Shown: piece by piece, positions 44,701-56,930 of the stretch
Numbering within the stretch: position 1 is the stretch's first letter
Layout: each line of letters starts with the position of its first letter
Assembly: GCA_019775845.1 (NCBI GenBank)
Contig: JADQAV010000007.1
Location: 310,390-374,389 of the forward strand
Origin: Myrmaecium sp. VS I D KN 1
Lineage: Eukaryota > Ascomycota > Dothideomycetes > Valsariales > Valsariaceae
DNA: 64,000 bases
Direction of reading: 5' to 3'
Made by a program: the position numbers and the translations under genes
The notes under the pieces: model-generated
What the model was told of the DNA's origin: nothing
What the model saw: the letters and a program-made list of their open reading frames with translations, nothing else
Database searches by the model: none

Positions 44701-47302
44701 TTACGGTCTGCATCTCGTCTCGTGTGCGACGCCCGCTTTCGGGCTTGTGACAGCTGTAGTCGTTCAGCTCGGGCAAGGCGCTCAACAAAACACAGGATCA
44801 TCCATGCGCGACGTCAGAAACAAGGAGACGGTGGGAATGACGGCATGCGTCGTGAGATGTGATGTGACATAGAAAACGCAAGCCATCAGCGGTGGAGAGC
44901 AAATGATATGGGAACGACTGACAGTGGAGAACCACAAGGCTCGTGTATCTCCGATGCCCCTCGAGGTCCAACCTCGACTTCTCTCCAGAGATAGTGATAT
45001 CTCCCCAGCAAGGCATGTATGCCACACCACCGCGACGGGATGGTACTTGGACAGTTGCATTGGTCGCCTCGGACTGACGATCGACTCATCAGACTGAAGT
45101 ACCCAGTAGAAGCCCTTCGATTCGAGCTTCGGGAATGAGAAGGATGGCTGACCGCTGCGCGCGGGTAGTTGACCTCGAGAAGCAGCCCAAAAAGTAGACT
45201 GCGTGTCTCGCATGTTGTATATCTTCCGCAACCAATCGCGGCGGGATGAAAGGTGACTTTACGTGCGATGAAGCAGCAGATAATCAATTAGGCTGTTAAG
45301 CACCCCTCAAATCCTGGCAATTTTCAGCAAGGGGGAGCGTGCAGAGCCGCCAGAAGAACGTGTACTGAACATACTTAATACCATACCTACCTACTGTACA
45401 TCCAGATGGCGCCGCGGGGCTGTTGTTTCGACCAGCTTCCGACTCCGTTTAATATAGTCGGAGAGCCCGGTGGGAGGGGATACATTAACAGTGACATGCT
45501 GCCCTCATTTACCGACCGCCAGGGCTGAGCCGAACCGATCTCGAAGGCTTCCCTAATGGGGAGAGCATGGTTACTGCGCACTTTCGAGCACACTCGAGGA
45601 GAAAAGAAATGCCGGATCATGGATGGATTGTACTGTACGATGTCACCGGTACAGGACATTCTGGGCCGCACACTGCTCCTCCAAATCTCCGCCAACGAGG
45701 GCAATCAATCGGCCTGCTCGATCTGACGAACAGACACACAGGCAAGGGTCGGGGAGCGGGTGAGATGGTAGCGAGCCGTTGGCAGCGAGCGGCTTCCCAG
45801 AGCCCCGGGACGAGAAGAAAACAAGGGCGATGATAAGCTGCTGCACGTGCGAAATGCAAGCTGGAGCTCCTTTCAGGGATCGCAACCGGAAGGTGGGTGG
45901 TACCGTGGCGTGGGGGTGTGTTCGAAGGAGCGGCCAGCGGGCATGCATGTGAGCTTGGCTCCCGGCATGTGCTTGTCAGCAAACGCGATCGCTTCTAGAT
46001 GCTTCCCCCCGTTCCTCACACTGGTGACATAGCTATAGTACTGTAACGGGAGCAGAATAAGGGAGGGAGCAATTTGTCAGTTTTGGTTTGAAGAGATGAA
46101 TGGGGGTAAGTCAGTGACAGGCGAGCTCTTGTGACCTCTCAATCTCTGACAAGATGCAGTCGAGATACGCGGTGCAGTGACCGAGCCAAGAAGACAGGAG
46201 AAGAAGGACCCATAGCTTGGGTAGACTCTCAGCAGTGAGTTCTCAAAGGAAGACTCTCCGATCAGGGGCCGTCTGTTCATTGCAAGAAAGCGGCAGAGAG
46301 GGCCCCGTGGGCCAGCTCATGTACATGGTATTGGGATCTCGCGACTTCCAAGGAACGGACTAAGCTTCGCAAGCGGAAGTCCCAAAGACCAAGCAAGCGG
46401 TAGCTCGTTAGAGGGACGCATGCCAGCCGATGAACCTCATCATGGGCAATGCGTCGGCCACCACGCGAACGCGCAAAGGAGCGAAAACGCAATGTCGGAT
46501 ATTTGATGCTGGAAAATGATACGGACCAGGGGGGATCATGGCCGAAGGAGTTCCGGGATGCCTCTTCCGGGTGCCAGGAGGCGGGAGGAGGAGGATGGGG
46601 GGGCTTTCCGAGGTCGAACTCAAGGTACGCTGGTCCTCTCGCGGGGAACGTCTTCCGGCCCCCCTGCTTACCATGCCACCGGCAACGCTGCAGGACAAGG
46701 GGAAGCCCACCACTCACCCCATCTTGCAATGCCGGGAGCGGCGGGCGGTCGCTTGGTGGTGGTGGGAAGCAGGAACGGCGCATCGAAAGGAACAGACAAA
46801 ATCCACAAAGGAGGCTCGATGGTCACAGCGCCGGCTCCTCTCCATTACCTTGCCGATGTGACTGACCTATAATGAAACGGCCGGCGGTTATTGGGGTTTG
46901 AAGGATCGCTCTGGATATCGGTATGTAGTACAGTACCTAGCACCGAGCGGGTATAATGGTGAGGCGGTTTAATAACTGGCTAGTCCGCCTTCTACCCCAC
47001 GAATGGTGGGGTCCGGGGTCCTCGTTATCCCCGTCTCTCGTCCCGTCGATGCTAATGACGGCAGTGAATTAACAAACAGCACTGCCGAGTTAGCTTCGAG
47101 CGACGCAGCCGTACGTTGCCGACTTTAACTCCAAGCCGGCGAGGTCTATAGCAAGGAAGATGCATCCCCCTTTTCTTATCCTAAGTGAGCGCAGACCTCC
47201 TACAAAATGACCAGGGTGTTTAAGGGATCTAAATACTGGAACTGCTATAACGTTAATGTGATGTGATGTAATGTGATGTAATGTAATATAATGTAGTATG
47301 TA
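41711..47302. other. 5.6-kb gene-poor region left of the transposon
   Basis: No open frame here shows a recognisable domain, plausible codon use or a consistent splice model; the longest frames (e.g. 43206-44006 and 44148-44801, minus strand) are Pro/Arg/Ser-rich products of GC-rich strand composition. Visible structure is limited to small tandem tracts (CCAT units near 42196-42211), a 7-bp stem hairpin (46994-47012, ACCCCAC / GTGGGGT) and the tandem tract next to the transposon. The 41711-42000 part is the exgD 3' flank. Confidence 0.5.
47255..47300 (+). repeat. TAATGTGATG-type tandem repeat abutting the transposon
   Basis: Degenerate 5-mer units (AATGT, GATGT) repeated about nine times, ending two bases before the left TA target site of the element at 47303. 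Confidence 0.85.
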
Positions 47303-47333
47303 CACCCCCGTTGCGCAGCCGGTGGTTAGCGCT
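47303..47333 (+). repeat. left terminal inverted repeat
   Basis: Starts CACCCCCGTTGC and ends GGTTAGCGCT. Compared with the right repeat it differs at positions 8, 13, 14, 15 and 21. Confidence 0.9.
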
Positions 47334-49350
47334 GTGTTTTAGTAGGGGGGAAGCCGGGGCCCCTTAATATTAGCTCGTAACGCTACTAGATATCGCTATT
47401 AGCCTAGTAATACCTTAGCTACCTAAAAATACCCGAAAATTAGGTTATTTAGCTATATATTTACTTCTTTTAAAGTATCTTAAAGCTATAGGAGTTATAA
47501 AGAAGGATTATTAATAATAGTATTAATTAATTAATAATTTAAAGGATTTTAAATCCTCCTAATTTCTTCTATTAAAATAGGCTCTAGAAGTACTTCTAGA
47601 GCCTAATAAGTAAGTATAAGTAGTAGAATAAATAAGGTAGATTAGAAGCTTTAATATCTATTATTATTATTATAGTTTTTACTTAATTTCTTATATAAAT
47701 AGTAACTTCTAATAGATTTAATATTAGTTCCCCGACCGAGGCTAACCTAGTTAACTTAGCCGAGGCTTATAATATTTATTATTAGATAGATAAGTATCTA
47801 CTACTATATTAGCTACTACTACTAGTAATACCTTATCTAATTAAATAATATAGTATTATTATTAACCCTTTTAATTAGACTCGCCGTTAGGCCCTTCTAT
47901 ATACCTTATATTCCTCTATTAAAGTGTTATTTAATATAACTCGCTAGCCCCTAAATTAAAATAAAATAATACTTAACTAACTTTATATTATATTATAGTA
48001 AGTAGCTACCGAGCTTATAATACCGACCTATAATAAATACTAATAACTAAGTTATTTAAATATACTACTAAACTAATAGCGTTTATAGTAGTATAGTAAT
48101 ATAATATACTTATTAAATATTATATTATTAAATTTATTACTTAAAGCGCTAAGTATAGGCGGTTAACTTATATAGAAGTAAGAAGTATATTAAAGCTAAA
48201 GTATAGTACTATACTAATATACTAAATACTAGCTATTAAGAGCTATTAGAGATACGTAGTAGTTATAAAGCTATATCTTACGCCTTTAAATAAGTAATAA
48301 AGACTGCAGTTTATATAATAATATAATAATTAGATAGGTAATAATTAGTATTAAGTAAGTAATCTTTTTATTTAGTTATAATATTAAGGATAGATAATAC
48401 TACTACGTCTAACCGCCTTTAAAATAAATTAATAAGAGCCTTTATTAGAGTTTTACTACCTTAGTACTTACTTTTTTAATTCTAACTTAATACTATCTAG
48501 ATTATCTAAATAGACGAAAGTATAATATATAATAGAAGCTTTTTATATTTATTTATAACGCGTAGACCTAATAAACGCCTAATTAATAATTACCTACGTC
48601 CTTAATATACTAGATAGTTATTAACTATAATTTAGAGCGCTATTAATAGCTATAGTAAAGAGCTATTACTTTTCTAAAACTTAGCCTAGGGAACTATTAA
48701 TATAGTAACTTATTAGAAGTACGTTATTCCCCTAATTAACTAGTTCTTTTTTAATATTATATTACTCTCTAATAGAGCCTGCTTTATTATATAGAATAAT
48801 ACCTCTTATTATATAGTAAAAGCGTTTATTATTAAGTTTAACCGCCGCTAGTTTCTACTACTTAACTAAGTACCTAACTTACTTAATTTAAATTTAATTA
48901 AGATAGTCTAGAGCTATATTAAGCTATAGCTTCTAAAGCGAGTACTATAGCTAACTATTAAAGACTAGATAAGATAGGCTATTTAAGAGGAATAAGATAA
49001 TATAAATATAATACTTATAGTAGAGGTAGTAATAAGTATACCTTAATACCTTAGAGCTATAGTTATAGCTAGTAGCGGCTATATATAATAATAATTAATT
49101 AATACTATAATATAATAGTAATTAACTAGGGGAGTAGATTTATAGAGTAGTATTACTATTTCGGTCTATTAAATTTATTATATATAGCCTATAATACTAA
49201 AAATAATTAAAAACCTAAAAAATAGCCTACTTTAGCCTTAATACTATATCTATACCGTTTAATATATGCCGTTATATTCTAAAGCGCCTAATTAGCTGCG
49301 ATTTAACAGGGGTTCGATGATGGCCAATGCTTATAGTGGCTTGCAGAAGG

Positions 49351-49381
49351 AGCGCTAACCGCCGGCCCTGCAAAGGGGGTG
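49351..49381 (-). repeat. right terminal inverted repeat
   Basis: Reverse complement of the left end; read inward it starts CACCCCCTTTGC and ends GGTTAGCGCT. Confidence 0.9.
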
Positions 49382-52300
49382 TAATTTCCCCCTGACCGTG
49401 AGAAACGTCCGGACGGGACGGCCGCGGTCCGCGGAGTGATCCTAGACCAAGCTGGGACGGTACACGAGTCAGCCGAAAACACACTCCGCACCCAACTCCC
49501 TCGCCTCGATGGGCTCGCTGCTCTCTCTCCCGGTCGAAACGAAAAGGGCGCCGCTTGCGTTCGTGCGCGCGCAAGATGGAAAGCCTTTTGGAGCAGGTGT
49601 GAACCTTCGGGATGAGACACACCGTGCGTACCACCGTGACGGAGCCGTTGGGTTGCTCCGGGTTCCTGATTCAGGTGCCCAAGCATCGCTGTGTCGTCTG
49701 GGCGGGTAGGACATAGACTTGGCCCAGATTGCAGGCTCGTATCTCAGGTACAACTACATCGAGTCGATAGCACAGTAATAACCATGGATACAGGACTCAA
49801 ATCCGCATCACATATACTACGACGGGATGGAATCGGATTCCAGTGGTTGACAGCGCTTAACGTACGGCACGACTGCGACGTTGATTGGGGCGTGGCCCAG
49901 GCGAATGAGCAGAAAGGCACCACCCGGCGTGTCCTGCAACTCTCCTCGGGCTGCTGGTGATGCTGCAGCCGGGTCGTTGCATTTTGACATTTGACAGTTT
50001 GGAGTCGCTGTATAACGGCATTCGCTTGATCTCCCGTACAACGCCGACAGCAAAGAGGACTCACTTGGCGAGAGAGCGGAAGAAGTAACAGTCGTTCATG
50101 TGTGGTAGAACTTATTGCCAATTCTACGGCAGTTACACTACTTCATGGGGACTTGTCGTTGCCTTCCTCGTTGAAGCCGAAGACCCTGTCGGGTAGTAGT
50201 TGTGGTACCTCGCCGACGGTCGGGAGCAAGGGACTTTGCGTTCCAGAAGAGGAGAGCAGCTAGAACAGCTGGCTCAATCGAGGCTTCTCACCCACGAGTT
50301 CGCGTCGGCGTTGTCCGCGAGAGACTGTCATACCGTGCACTCAATGTCACTGCTGCGGTAGAGCCTAGCTCTCCGATTGCTCTCCAAATCCCTCGGCGCC
50401 CTGTGTCCTCCATGACTCCTCGCTATTGAGGACGAACTCCAGGCTATGCGGTCGTGACCCGCTGGGCGGATGCGAATGGGCACCTGTGTGAGCTGATTAT
50501 GGAGTGCTAATTCTCCGGATCGTCAGCCATCCCCGCCGGCCACTGGGGTATTTTCGGGGCAAATTCACCCCAGACTCCAGTCTCTGGGGTTCTAGGCCAA
50601 TCAGGTCTCCACGCTCGTTGTGGGGAAGGCTCGGTCGAGACAACCAACAACTGTGCACGGAGGGTGTTGACGCAGGTTCCGAGCACCTGACGACGTCAAT
50701 GTGGAGATGGAGATTTCACGGGGTAATATGACGGGCACAAGCCGTTCCCGTCGGCTATTTTGTGAATCATGCAGGTCCTGAAGTAGCAATTTGACTGCAG
50801 CCGCGCCTTCCTGAGGCTCGTTGTAGATCGTCTTCAGCACACCCGCCTCACCCCAGGAACATTCCAGGTTAGAGGTCGTCGTGAAGCGCGGAGGCTGCGA
50901 CAACTATGAAGGAATGCTCTTGGTACAGAAGCAATCAGCCCATAATGACAGCCCTGGACAGGCGGGCGAGCGGTTGCGACAGGCCGACGAGAGTCGGTTG
51001 AAGCAAACATGGGCGCCGGGACCGCGCCGCGGGCTGCCGTGCAGTCTCCTCCACATGAAGATGCCAACCGCCATTGGTTTCGGATGGCCATCTCCCTCTG
51101 GTTGTGCCGTCGTGTTGTAGCGAGCTGTACGACCGGCTCGTGGAATCATGCGCACCGTGTGTGGGCGGGCAGCCGTGTGAATGATGCTCTGTACCCGCTT
51201 GCCGTTGGGCATCGTGCAGCCTTGTGCTCTGCCTTCGCCGTGACGGCGACGGTAATGCGCTTTCCGCCTGGCAGTGTCTCACAAAGCTCGCTCGCCCGTC
51301 GTCTCCTCCACACGAGGAGGGGATCCGGCTGATGTGCAACGTGGTTCCCCTCGGCTGCACGGTCGCGGTCGCGGGGAAGAAGGCATCAGAGCAACGAGCA
51401 GTCAGAGCGGGCTCGTAACTGTACCTGCGCCTGCGCCTCCAACGAACCCGAGCGAGTGAGAAGAGACGACGGGAGGGACGAGACAGGAGGGTCGACCGTT
51501 TGGCCGTACGGAGTACGCGGATAGGCAGGCAGGCGGGAGAGTCACGGGCGCCTCAGGTTTCTTTCGGTTGCACTCAGACATGTGACCGCGGTCGGTCGTT
51601 GCGCCGGGGAGTCCATGTGACCCGCGCCCCTTGCTGGCCTTGTCGCCGCTTCCGACCAAACTTACTCCGTACGCCGGAGGAGAGGACCGTTTAGAACAGA
51701 CGAGAAGGGCTTGCTCATGACTGTACAGTGCCGTTTGATATGTGACCGCACACACCGTGTCCTGTACGTGCTCCATATCCGTCATCCTCCTACCAGTAGG
51801 TACCTACATACTTCTTGGGTTGCCTTGCCTCACCATCGCTGCCTCCTGGTGCCGTATCTCATCTCGACCACTCTGGGCTCCACATCGCCAGTCCTTCGTC
51901 GGAAGCCCAGGCACATCATCGCGTCGGAAGGTCCCGATGCTGGCCGGGAGTGAGAAGAGGAGAGGTCGCAACGCTCCACCCGCCGCGCAAGAGTTTTCGT
52001 CAAAGTCGCTGGTTGCAGCCCAATCCGCGGTTTCAAAAGCGCCGGGAGTGAAAAGAGTTTGGAGGGGGGCTGTTATTAGGCAGACGGCCGAGAAGAATTC
52101 AAAGAAAAAACAAAACACGCGTGGGTACCGCTGTACCGACCAACCGGAGGTCGGATGGAGTAGGATACGCAGAATCTTCGCTCGCTAGCAGGGGCGCAGC
52201 CGGGGGGGCTTTTGTGGGCCGCGGCTGTTGGCGACGCTTCCCCGAGCAATCAGGGGGCGCGGAGTAAGCGGCGAGTGGCCGCCAGCGAGGATCCGTCGAG

Positions 52301-53935
52301 GGGCACCACTCCAGCTGGCCCCGGCCGGCAAGGACGCTGCTTGCGGCGATTCCGCGAGGTTACTCCGGCCGGTTCAAGTACCCTGCGCTCCCGGCTGGCA
52401 TCGTCACGGGGGAAGGCAGGAGCTGGAGGGCAGGAGGCGCACTAGTCGGGCGGGAGTGGATGTGGGAGGGCGCAGTTCCGCCCGGCGCGGAGGATGCGAG
52501 TATGCCTACCGAGCTTTTGATGCAACGTGAGCGTTCCTTACAACATAACATAACATAAAAATTCCGACCAGCTTCAGCTTGACAGTCACCCTGGTAAGGT
52601 ACCATTACTTACCGAGCTGGCACGTCTATGCGCGAGGAAGAGGGGGGAAATACTCCGAGTAATGATCATGACATACTACTCGGTACCTACCTTACTGCCT
52701 GTCCGACCACAAGCCAACCCACGCCTGCGCCGCCGAGGACCTTCGCTCACCGCAACCATGCGTCCTGGGCTGCGTGCGAGGTAACCTCCCGGTCTTCTCT
52801 CCCTCTCCCCATGTGCTGATCAAACACACGGAGAAGCTCAGAAGCCAGAAGAAGAGAGAGGGCAGGAGGTGCAAGGTTCAACGGTGTCCCAGTCGGTCAA
52901 AGGAAGCGGTGCTGGCGGCGAGTCAAGGCCGGTGGCAGCTGGGACGGTTCAGGCCAGATGCGGCGAGTCAGATCGGCGAGGGGCTTCTCGAAACCTTCTA
53001 ACGAGAGGAGAAAGTGGGCCCGGTACCTTAACTGGCGGCGAGGAGCGCTGCCGACCTCGTGATCGGGCACCCCACGCCTCCAGCCCCGGCAGTAGCGTTC
53101 TCTCGTACGAAAACGCGACGGAGGGAAGCTGGCCAGGTTACCATACGCATCCAGATTTTATTACCGCCAGCGCCAAACTCGGTATACCACTCACTCGTTC
53201 TGGCCATGGTGAGTGAGGGCGTGACGGATGGAGTGTCCGGACGAGGCGCAGGGTATGAGAGGCATGGGAACGTCCTTTGGGACCCAGATTGGTCCTGGAA
53301 TGGCTACGGACCGCAACTCTAATCGAGAACGGAAAGGGAATCAGCATGATTCTCCTTGTTCCCGTGCTGTGTGCCATCGTTTACCCCTCGTCCCGTGCGA
53401 AAGCCGAACCGAGAGACGCTGGAGGGGAAGCCACAAATGGTGGTTTTCTCGCACGTGAAAGACGGATGGAGGGAGAGGAGGACGGAGGAGGCAGTTCCAG
53501 AAAAGAAGAACAAACTCAACGCCCGCTGCTTTGACTACGAACGGAAGGTGGAGGGTGTACCGAGTACCAAGGGGTACACCACCCAACGATGCAATGGGTG
53601 GAATAGGAAGAGAGGGTGTGGGTATGTGGTATGTACTCCGTGGGCGAGGAGGAGATGGGAGAGTGAGAGAGAGAGGGGGGGTGAATGGAAGAGGAGGTGT
53701 GTCGGAGCCCCTGGCAGGCAACGCAACGCACGCACGCACGCATGCACAAGCAAGCAAGCCAACAAGCAACAGATCACCGGTACTTGAGTTTCGAGAAAAG
53801 TGGAAGCACCGACAACCGAATGAAGAAAGAAAGAGAGAAGAAATAATCAACAACAAGACGTCCAGACCCCGATACCCATGACTGGGACCAGGACCAGGAT
53901 GAGAACTGGAAGTGAATAGCTCTTCTCCATGGAGG

Positions 53936-53958
53936 GTGGATGGATGGATGGATGGATG
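53936..53958 (+). repeat. (GGAT)n microsatellite
   Basis: Five to six GGAT units in the gene-poor region. Confidence 0.9.
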
Positions 53959-54560
53959 CCGTGGGTACAGTACTAAGAGTAGAGATGGGCACACTCGCCC
54001 ACACAATTGGCAACACCTCGACTTTCATCCCCCCATCTCATCCCCATCCCCTCCTCCTTCCGGGCGACCACCCACGCCCCCCATCCCATCTGATTATCGT
54101 GCGCGCGCGGGCGTGTGGCCCTGGATCACCCCCCTTGGCTGGACCTGCTGCTCCGGCCTGGGTGATCCTTTGGCCCCTGTCCGGCTGTCCGCTCCCCTCC
54201 CCAACCCACGACCAAGCCCCCCTCCACCTCTCGGCCACCCACCGCTCGGCCACCCGCGCCCACAGGCTCCCACACACCCCTTGACCCCCCATGTGTCGCC
54301 GTATCTGCAGTAGCGTCGCGCCTTTCTTCCTCCCCCCCTTCCCCCCTCCGGCCCCCCCCCCCTGCCCGTGGCTCCTGCGCTGGGGCTGCAGGCCGACAAG
54401 GGTGCGTGTTCCGGTAGTGTGGGTAGAGGGGCGTTTGTATGGCGTGCGACTTGTCAGGACAAAGCACAGCGCCATTCCTCCTCCCTCCGCCGGCCTTGTT
54501 GTTATTATGTACCAGCCGCCCCAGTTTCCCACCGTCCATCCCGCCAGCCGCGCCCCCCAG

Positions 54561-54589
54561 TCCCATCCCATCCCATCCCATCTCATCCC
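54561..54589 (+). repeat. (CCCAT)n tandem repeat
   Basis: About five CCCAT units with one variant (CTCAT), about 530 bp upstream of the DUF1752 gene, in a pyrimidine-rich leader region. Confidence 0.9.
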
Positions 54590-55113
54590 CGGCCGGCCGA
54601 CGCAAACCACACTGACCTCCACCACGACTTCGACCACGACTACTAATCACCATCACCACCACAACCTCAACCACGACATCTCTCTCCCTTCTCCTCTCGC
54701 CGTCCTCTAGATATCCCAACCGTCGGCAGCTTCATCATCATCGTCGTCTTCCACACGCTCGCTACTCACTCACCCTGCGTCCGACGTAGCCAAGACCTGC
54801 ACCACCCGCGACCTACAGTGCTCCACCTCCGCATTCCCGGCTGCTGCACACGCATCTGCGTCGTCCAACCTCGCCTTCCGTACCGCATCTGGAGCATGTA
54901 TCGGACCCTATGATCACAAGCTTTCCCAGCAGCACGCCTTCATCACCAATCCCGTACCAATTCGTCTCGACTCCAGAGGTTGTTCCCTCGCCTCGGAACC
55001 TGCAGATCTTGACGCAATCACCGCCGAAAACAGCCACCGAGGCCTAACCTTCGACCGCCTTCTTCGCACCACTTATATAACCAAACCACAGTGGTGCGCC
55101 CTCCACACCCGAC

Positions 55114-56930
55114 ATGCCTTTTCGTTCCGACAATCCCATCGTCAAGGTGGAACCGGGTTCCATCCATACCATCGACACCACCAACGTTGAGAACCTGTTC
55201 GGACTGTGGTCTGGTAAGACCTACCCACCTTCAAAAGACCGCATCCTCCCTCATCCCGTCTACTCTCCTTTCTCAATGCCCGCTCCGCATCCCTCTCTCC
55301 CCCACCCATTTTGCTGACAGTACTTTTTCTCATCTCAACAGTGTTTTCAAAATGTTCGGGATCAATGGAAGATGGTAAACGCCTAGAAAACCTGAGCTGG
55401 CGCCTTTGGACGAGAGAAACATTCTGTTGCGCGCCTGACCATCACGCTGTCCTGTCGCCTCAATGGTCCTTTGCCCGCCGGCCTTCGCAGGAGGCTGCCG
55501 CAGTCCCTGAACTTTCTTCCAGCGTCGAGTCGCGATACTCCGCCGTAGAAGACCCAACCGGCACCCTCAACCGTTCCACCTCCTCCCTCTCCCGACCCGA
55601 GCTCGGACGACGCGATTCCACCGACAGTCGTACGCGCGGCAAGGAAAAGCACATTACCCCGACCGACCTCGAAAAAATCGTCTATTCCATCAAAGAGAAG
55701 AAAGAGCTCGAACCGCTGTCGCCGCTACCGCTCGCTCTCCAGCCTTCTGCCACCGTCCCGAATCTGACACAGCCCCAACCCGAGCAACGAGATACCACCC
55801 CCCGGCCCGCTTCCCCTCCGCCGCATATGCTTCCCGAATCCTCGACGTCCACTGTTGCCACTGCCATCGGCAGCGATATCTCAACCATGAGCCCCGCCGT
55901 AGGCTCAGATGCGAGCACTGCCACTGACATGAGTTCACACAGCGTCGTGCGGGGGTTTGAACTGGGCCGTGCGGCCTCCTTTCGCCACTCCACCACCCAA
56001 CTTGCCCCTCCAGCACCGGCACCAATCCTGAGGAACTCCCACTCGCCGCGTTTGGACATGCCAAGGAAGAAGCCTGCCGTTTTCACACTCGGCGGATCCT
56101 CAGATGAGGGCGGAGAGAGCTCTCTGGAAAACCACTTTAACCATCCCATGCGGAGCTCCTTGACGGATGGCTTGAGGAAGCCTGCGTACGGACGAAAGCA
56201 GCCTTCTTTCAGAGAGAAGGTCGAGATCATCCAGCAAGGCAGAAGCGCTTCTGAGAGTGAAGAAGCCATCGAATCTGAATCGGACGACGACGACGACGAC
56301 TCGGAAAACGCCATCGAAGATGACGATGAGTGGGAAGATGATGACGCTGAAGAGAGTGGCACCTCCAGCCCCAACCCGCAGGAGCTATTCCAGCGGGTCG
56401 ATTCACGACCCAACTTGACCTCCCGACGGTCGCTGTTGACCACGCTGATGCATGAGGGGGACCGAAGAGCAGCTTTACAGAATGCGGCCTCGCGATCGAC
56501 CCCTGCCCTTCGTCGGTCTAGGACATCATCGCCGAACGGACCTTCGCTCGGTACCTCCCCCGACTCGGATGACGAGGGTCTTGAGATGCGCCCTCGACAG
56601 ATCCCTCGCTCAAAGCCCATCATCATGACCACCTCCAACACGCATCAGCCAGCACTCTCTCCTCGCACCACCCGCCGTAACATGATGACCACGGAGTTGA
56701 CCGAGTCTCTTCGCAAGCATCTCCTTTGGGAACGCCAGCAGAAGAACTCTACCACCAATGCCGCACTCAAGCGCAGGCACACTTCTACTGACGTGAAGAA
56801 CCTGAAGCAATACCCAGGTGAAGGCCAGCCTGGACCTGTTGCCGGCTATCCGGATCTTTCGAAGAACAACAACTCCTGGAACGCCTACTTTGACCACGGC
56901 CTCCAGGAATACCACGAAAAGGGATGGTAG
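55114..56930 (+). CDS. DUF1752/DUF3295 protein (AreA-N-terminus/Mks1-like regulator)
   Basis: Two exons (55114-55213 and 55342-56930) give 562 residues. The N-terminus reads VENLFGLWSVFSKCSGSMED and KRLENLSWRLWTRE, the DUF1752 motif also present at the N-terminus of the nitrogen regulator AreA and in yeast Mks1. The C-terminus (TTELTESLRKHLLWERQQKN, then HGLQEYHEKGW) fits DUF3295, which in fungi often accompanies DUF1752. Between them are Ser/Pro-rich disorder and an acidic run (EEAIESESDDDDDDSENAIE, ~387-407). There is no GATA zinc finger, so it is not AreA itself. A regulatory role in nitrogen or stress signalling, perhaps by docking a phosphatase or kinase, is possible but is inferred from domain company only. 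Confidence 0.82.
55214..55341 (+). other. intron of the DUF1752 gene
   Basis: 128 nt, donor GTAAGA and acceptor TCTCAACAG, phase 1; it splits the DUF1752 motif at GLWS|VFSKC. Confidence 0.9.

Larger units (their letters stand above)
47303..49381. mobile_element. TA-flanked terminal-inverted-repeat DNA transposon with RIP-mutated core
   Basis: 2079 bp bounded by imperfect 31-bp inverted repeats (26 of 31 positions agree), both beginning CACCCCC and both ending in GGTTAGCGCT. The dinucleotide TA lies directly outside each end (47301-47302 and 49382-49383), the target-site duplication made by Tc1/mariner/pogo elements. The size suits a fungal Fot1/pogo-like element with a single transposase gene; this family assignment is inference. 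The interior (about 47365-49262) is almost pure A/T with nearly no CA or TG dinucleotides and a great excess of TA, the signature of RIP (C to T at CpA, both strands). Stops are so dense that no frame of 60 codons survives, so the copy cannot encode a transposase. The outer ~60 bp (left) and ~120 bp (right) kept normal composition. Confidence 0.88.
49382..55113. other. 5.7-kb gene-poor region right of the transposon
   Basis: GC-rich, with no recognisable protein family on either strand. It contains GTACGGAGTAC at 51506-51516 and a near copy at 51662-51672, a GGAT tract (53936-53958), C-rich blocks (54180-54370) and a CCCAT tract (54561-54589). From about 54000 the plus strand is pyrimidine-rich and probably forms the promoter and leader of the gene at 55114. 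Confidence 0.5.

Noticed and set aside
43206-44801. Two minus-strand frames of 266 and 217 codons in the gene-poor region
   Set aside because: Low-complexity Pro/Arg/Ser composition, no domain, no splice continuation, no start context.
47303-47370. tRNA gene or SINE at the left transposon end (GGTGGTTAGCGCT resembles an A box)
   Set aside because: The same sequence is inverted at the other end as part of the TIR; no cloverleaf or B box lies at the right distance on the same strand.
49290-49330. B-box-like GGGGTTCGATGATGG
   Set aside because: It lacks the A box and acceptor stem on that strand, so it is not a tRNA gene.
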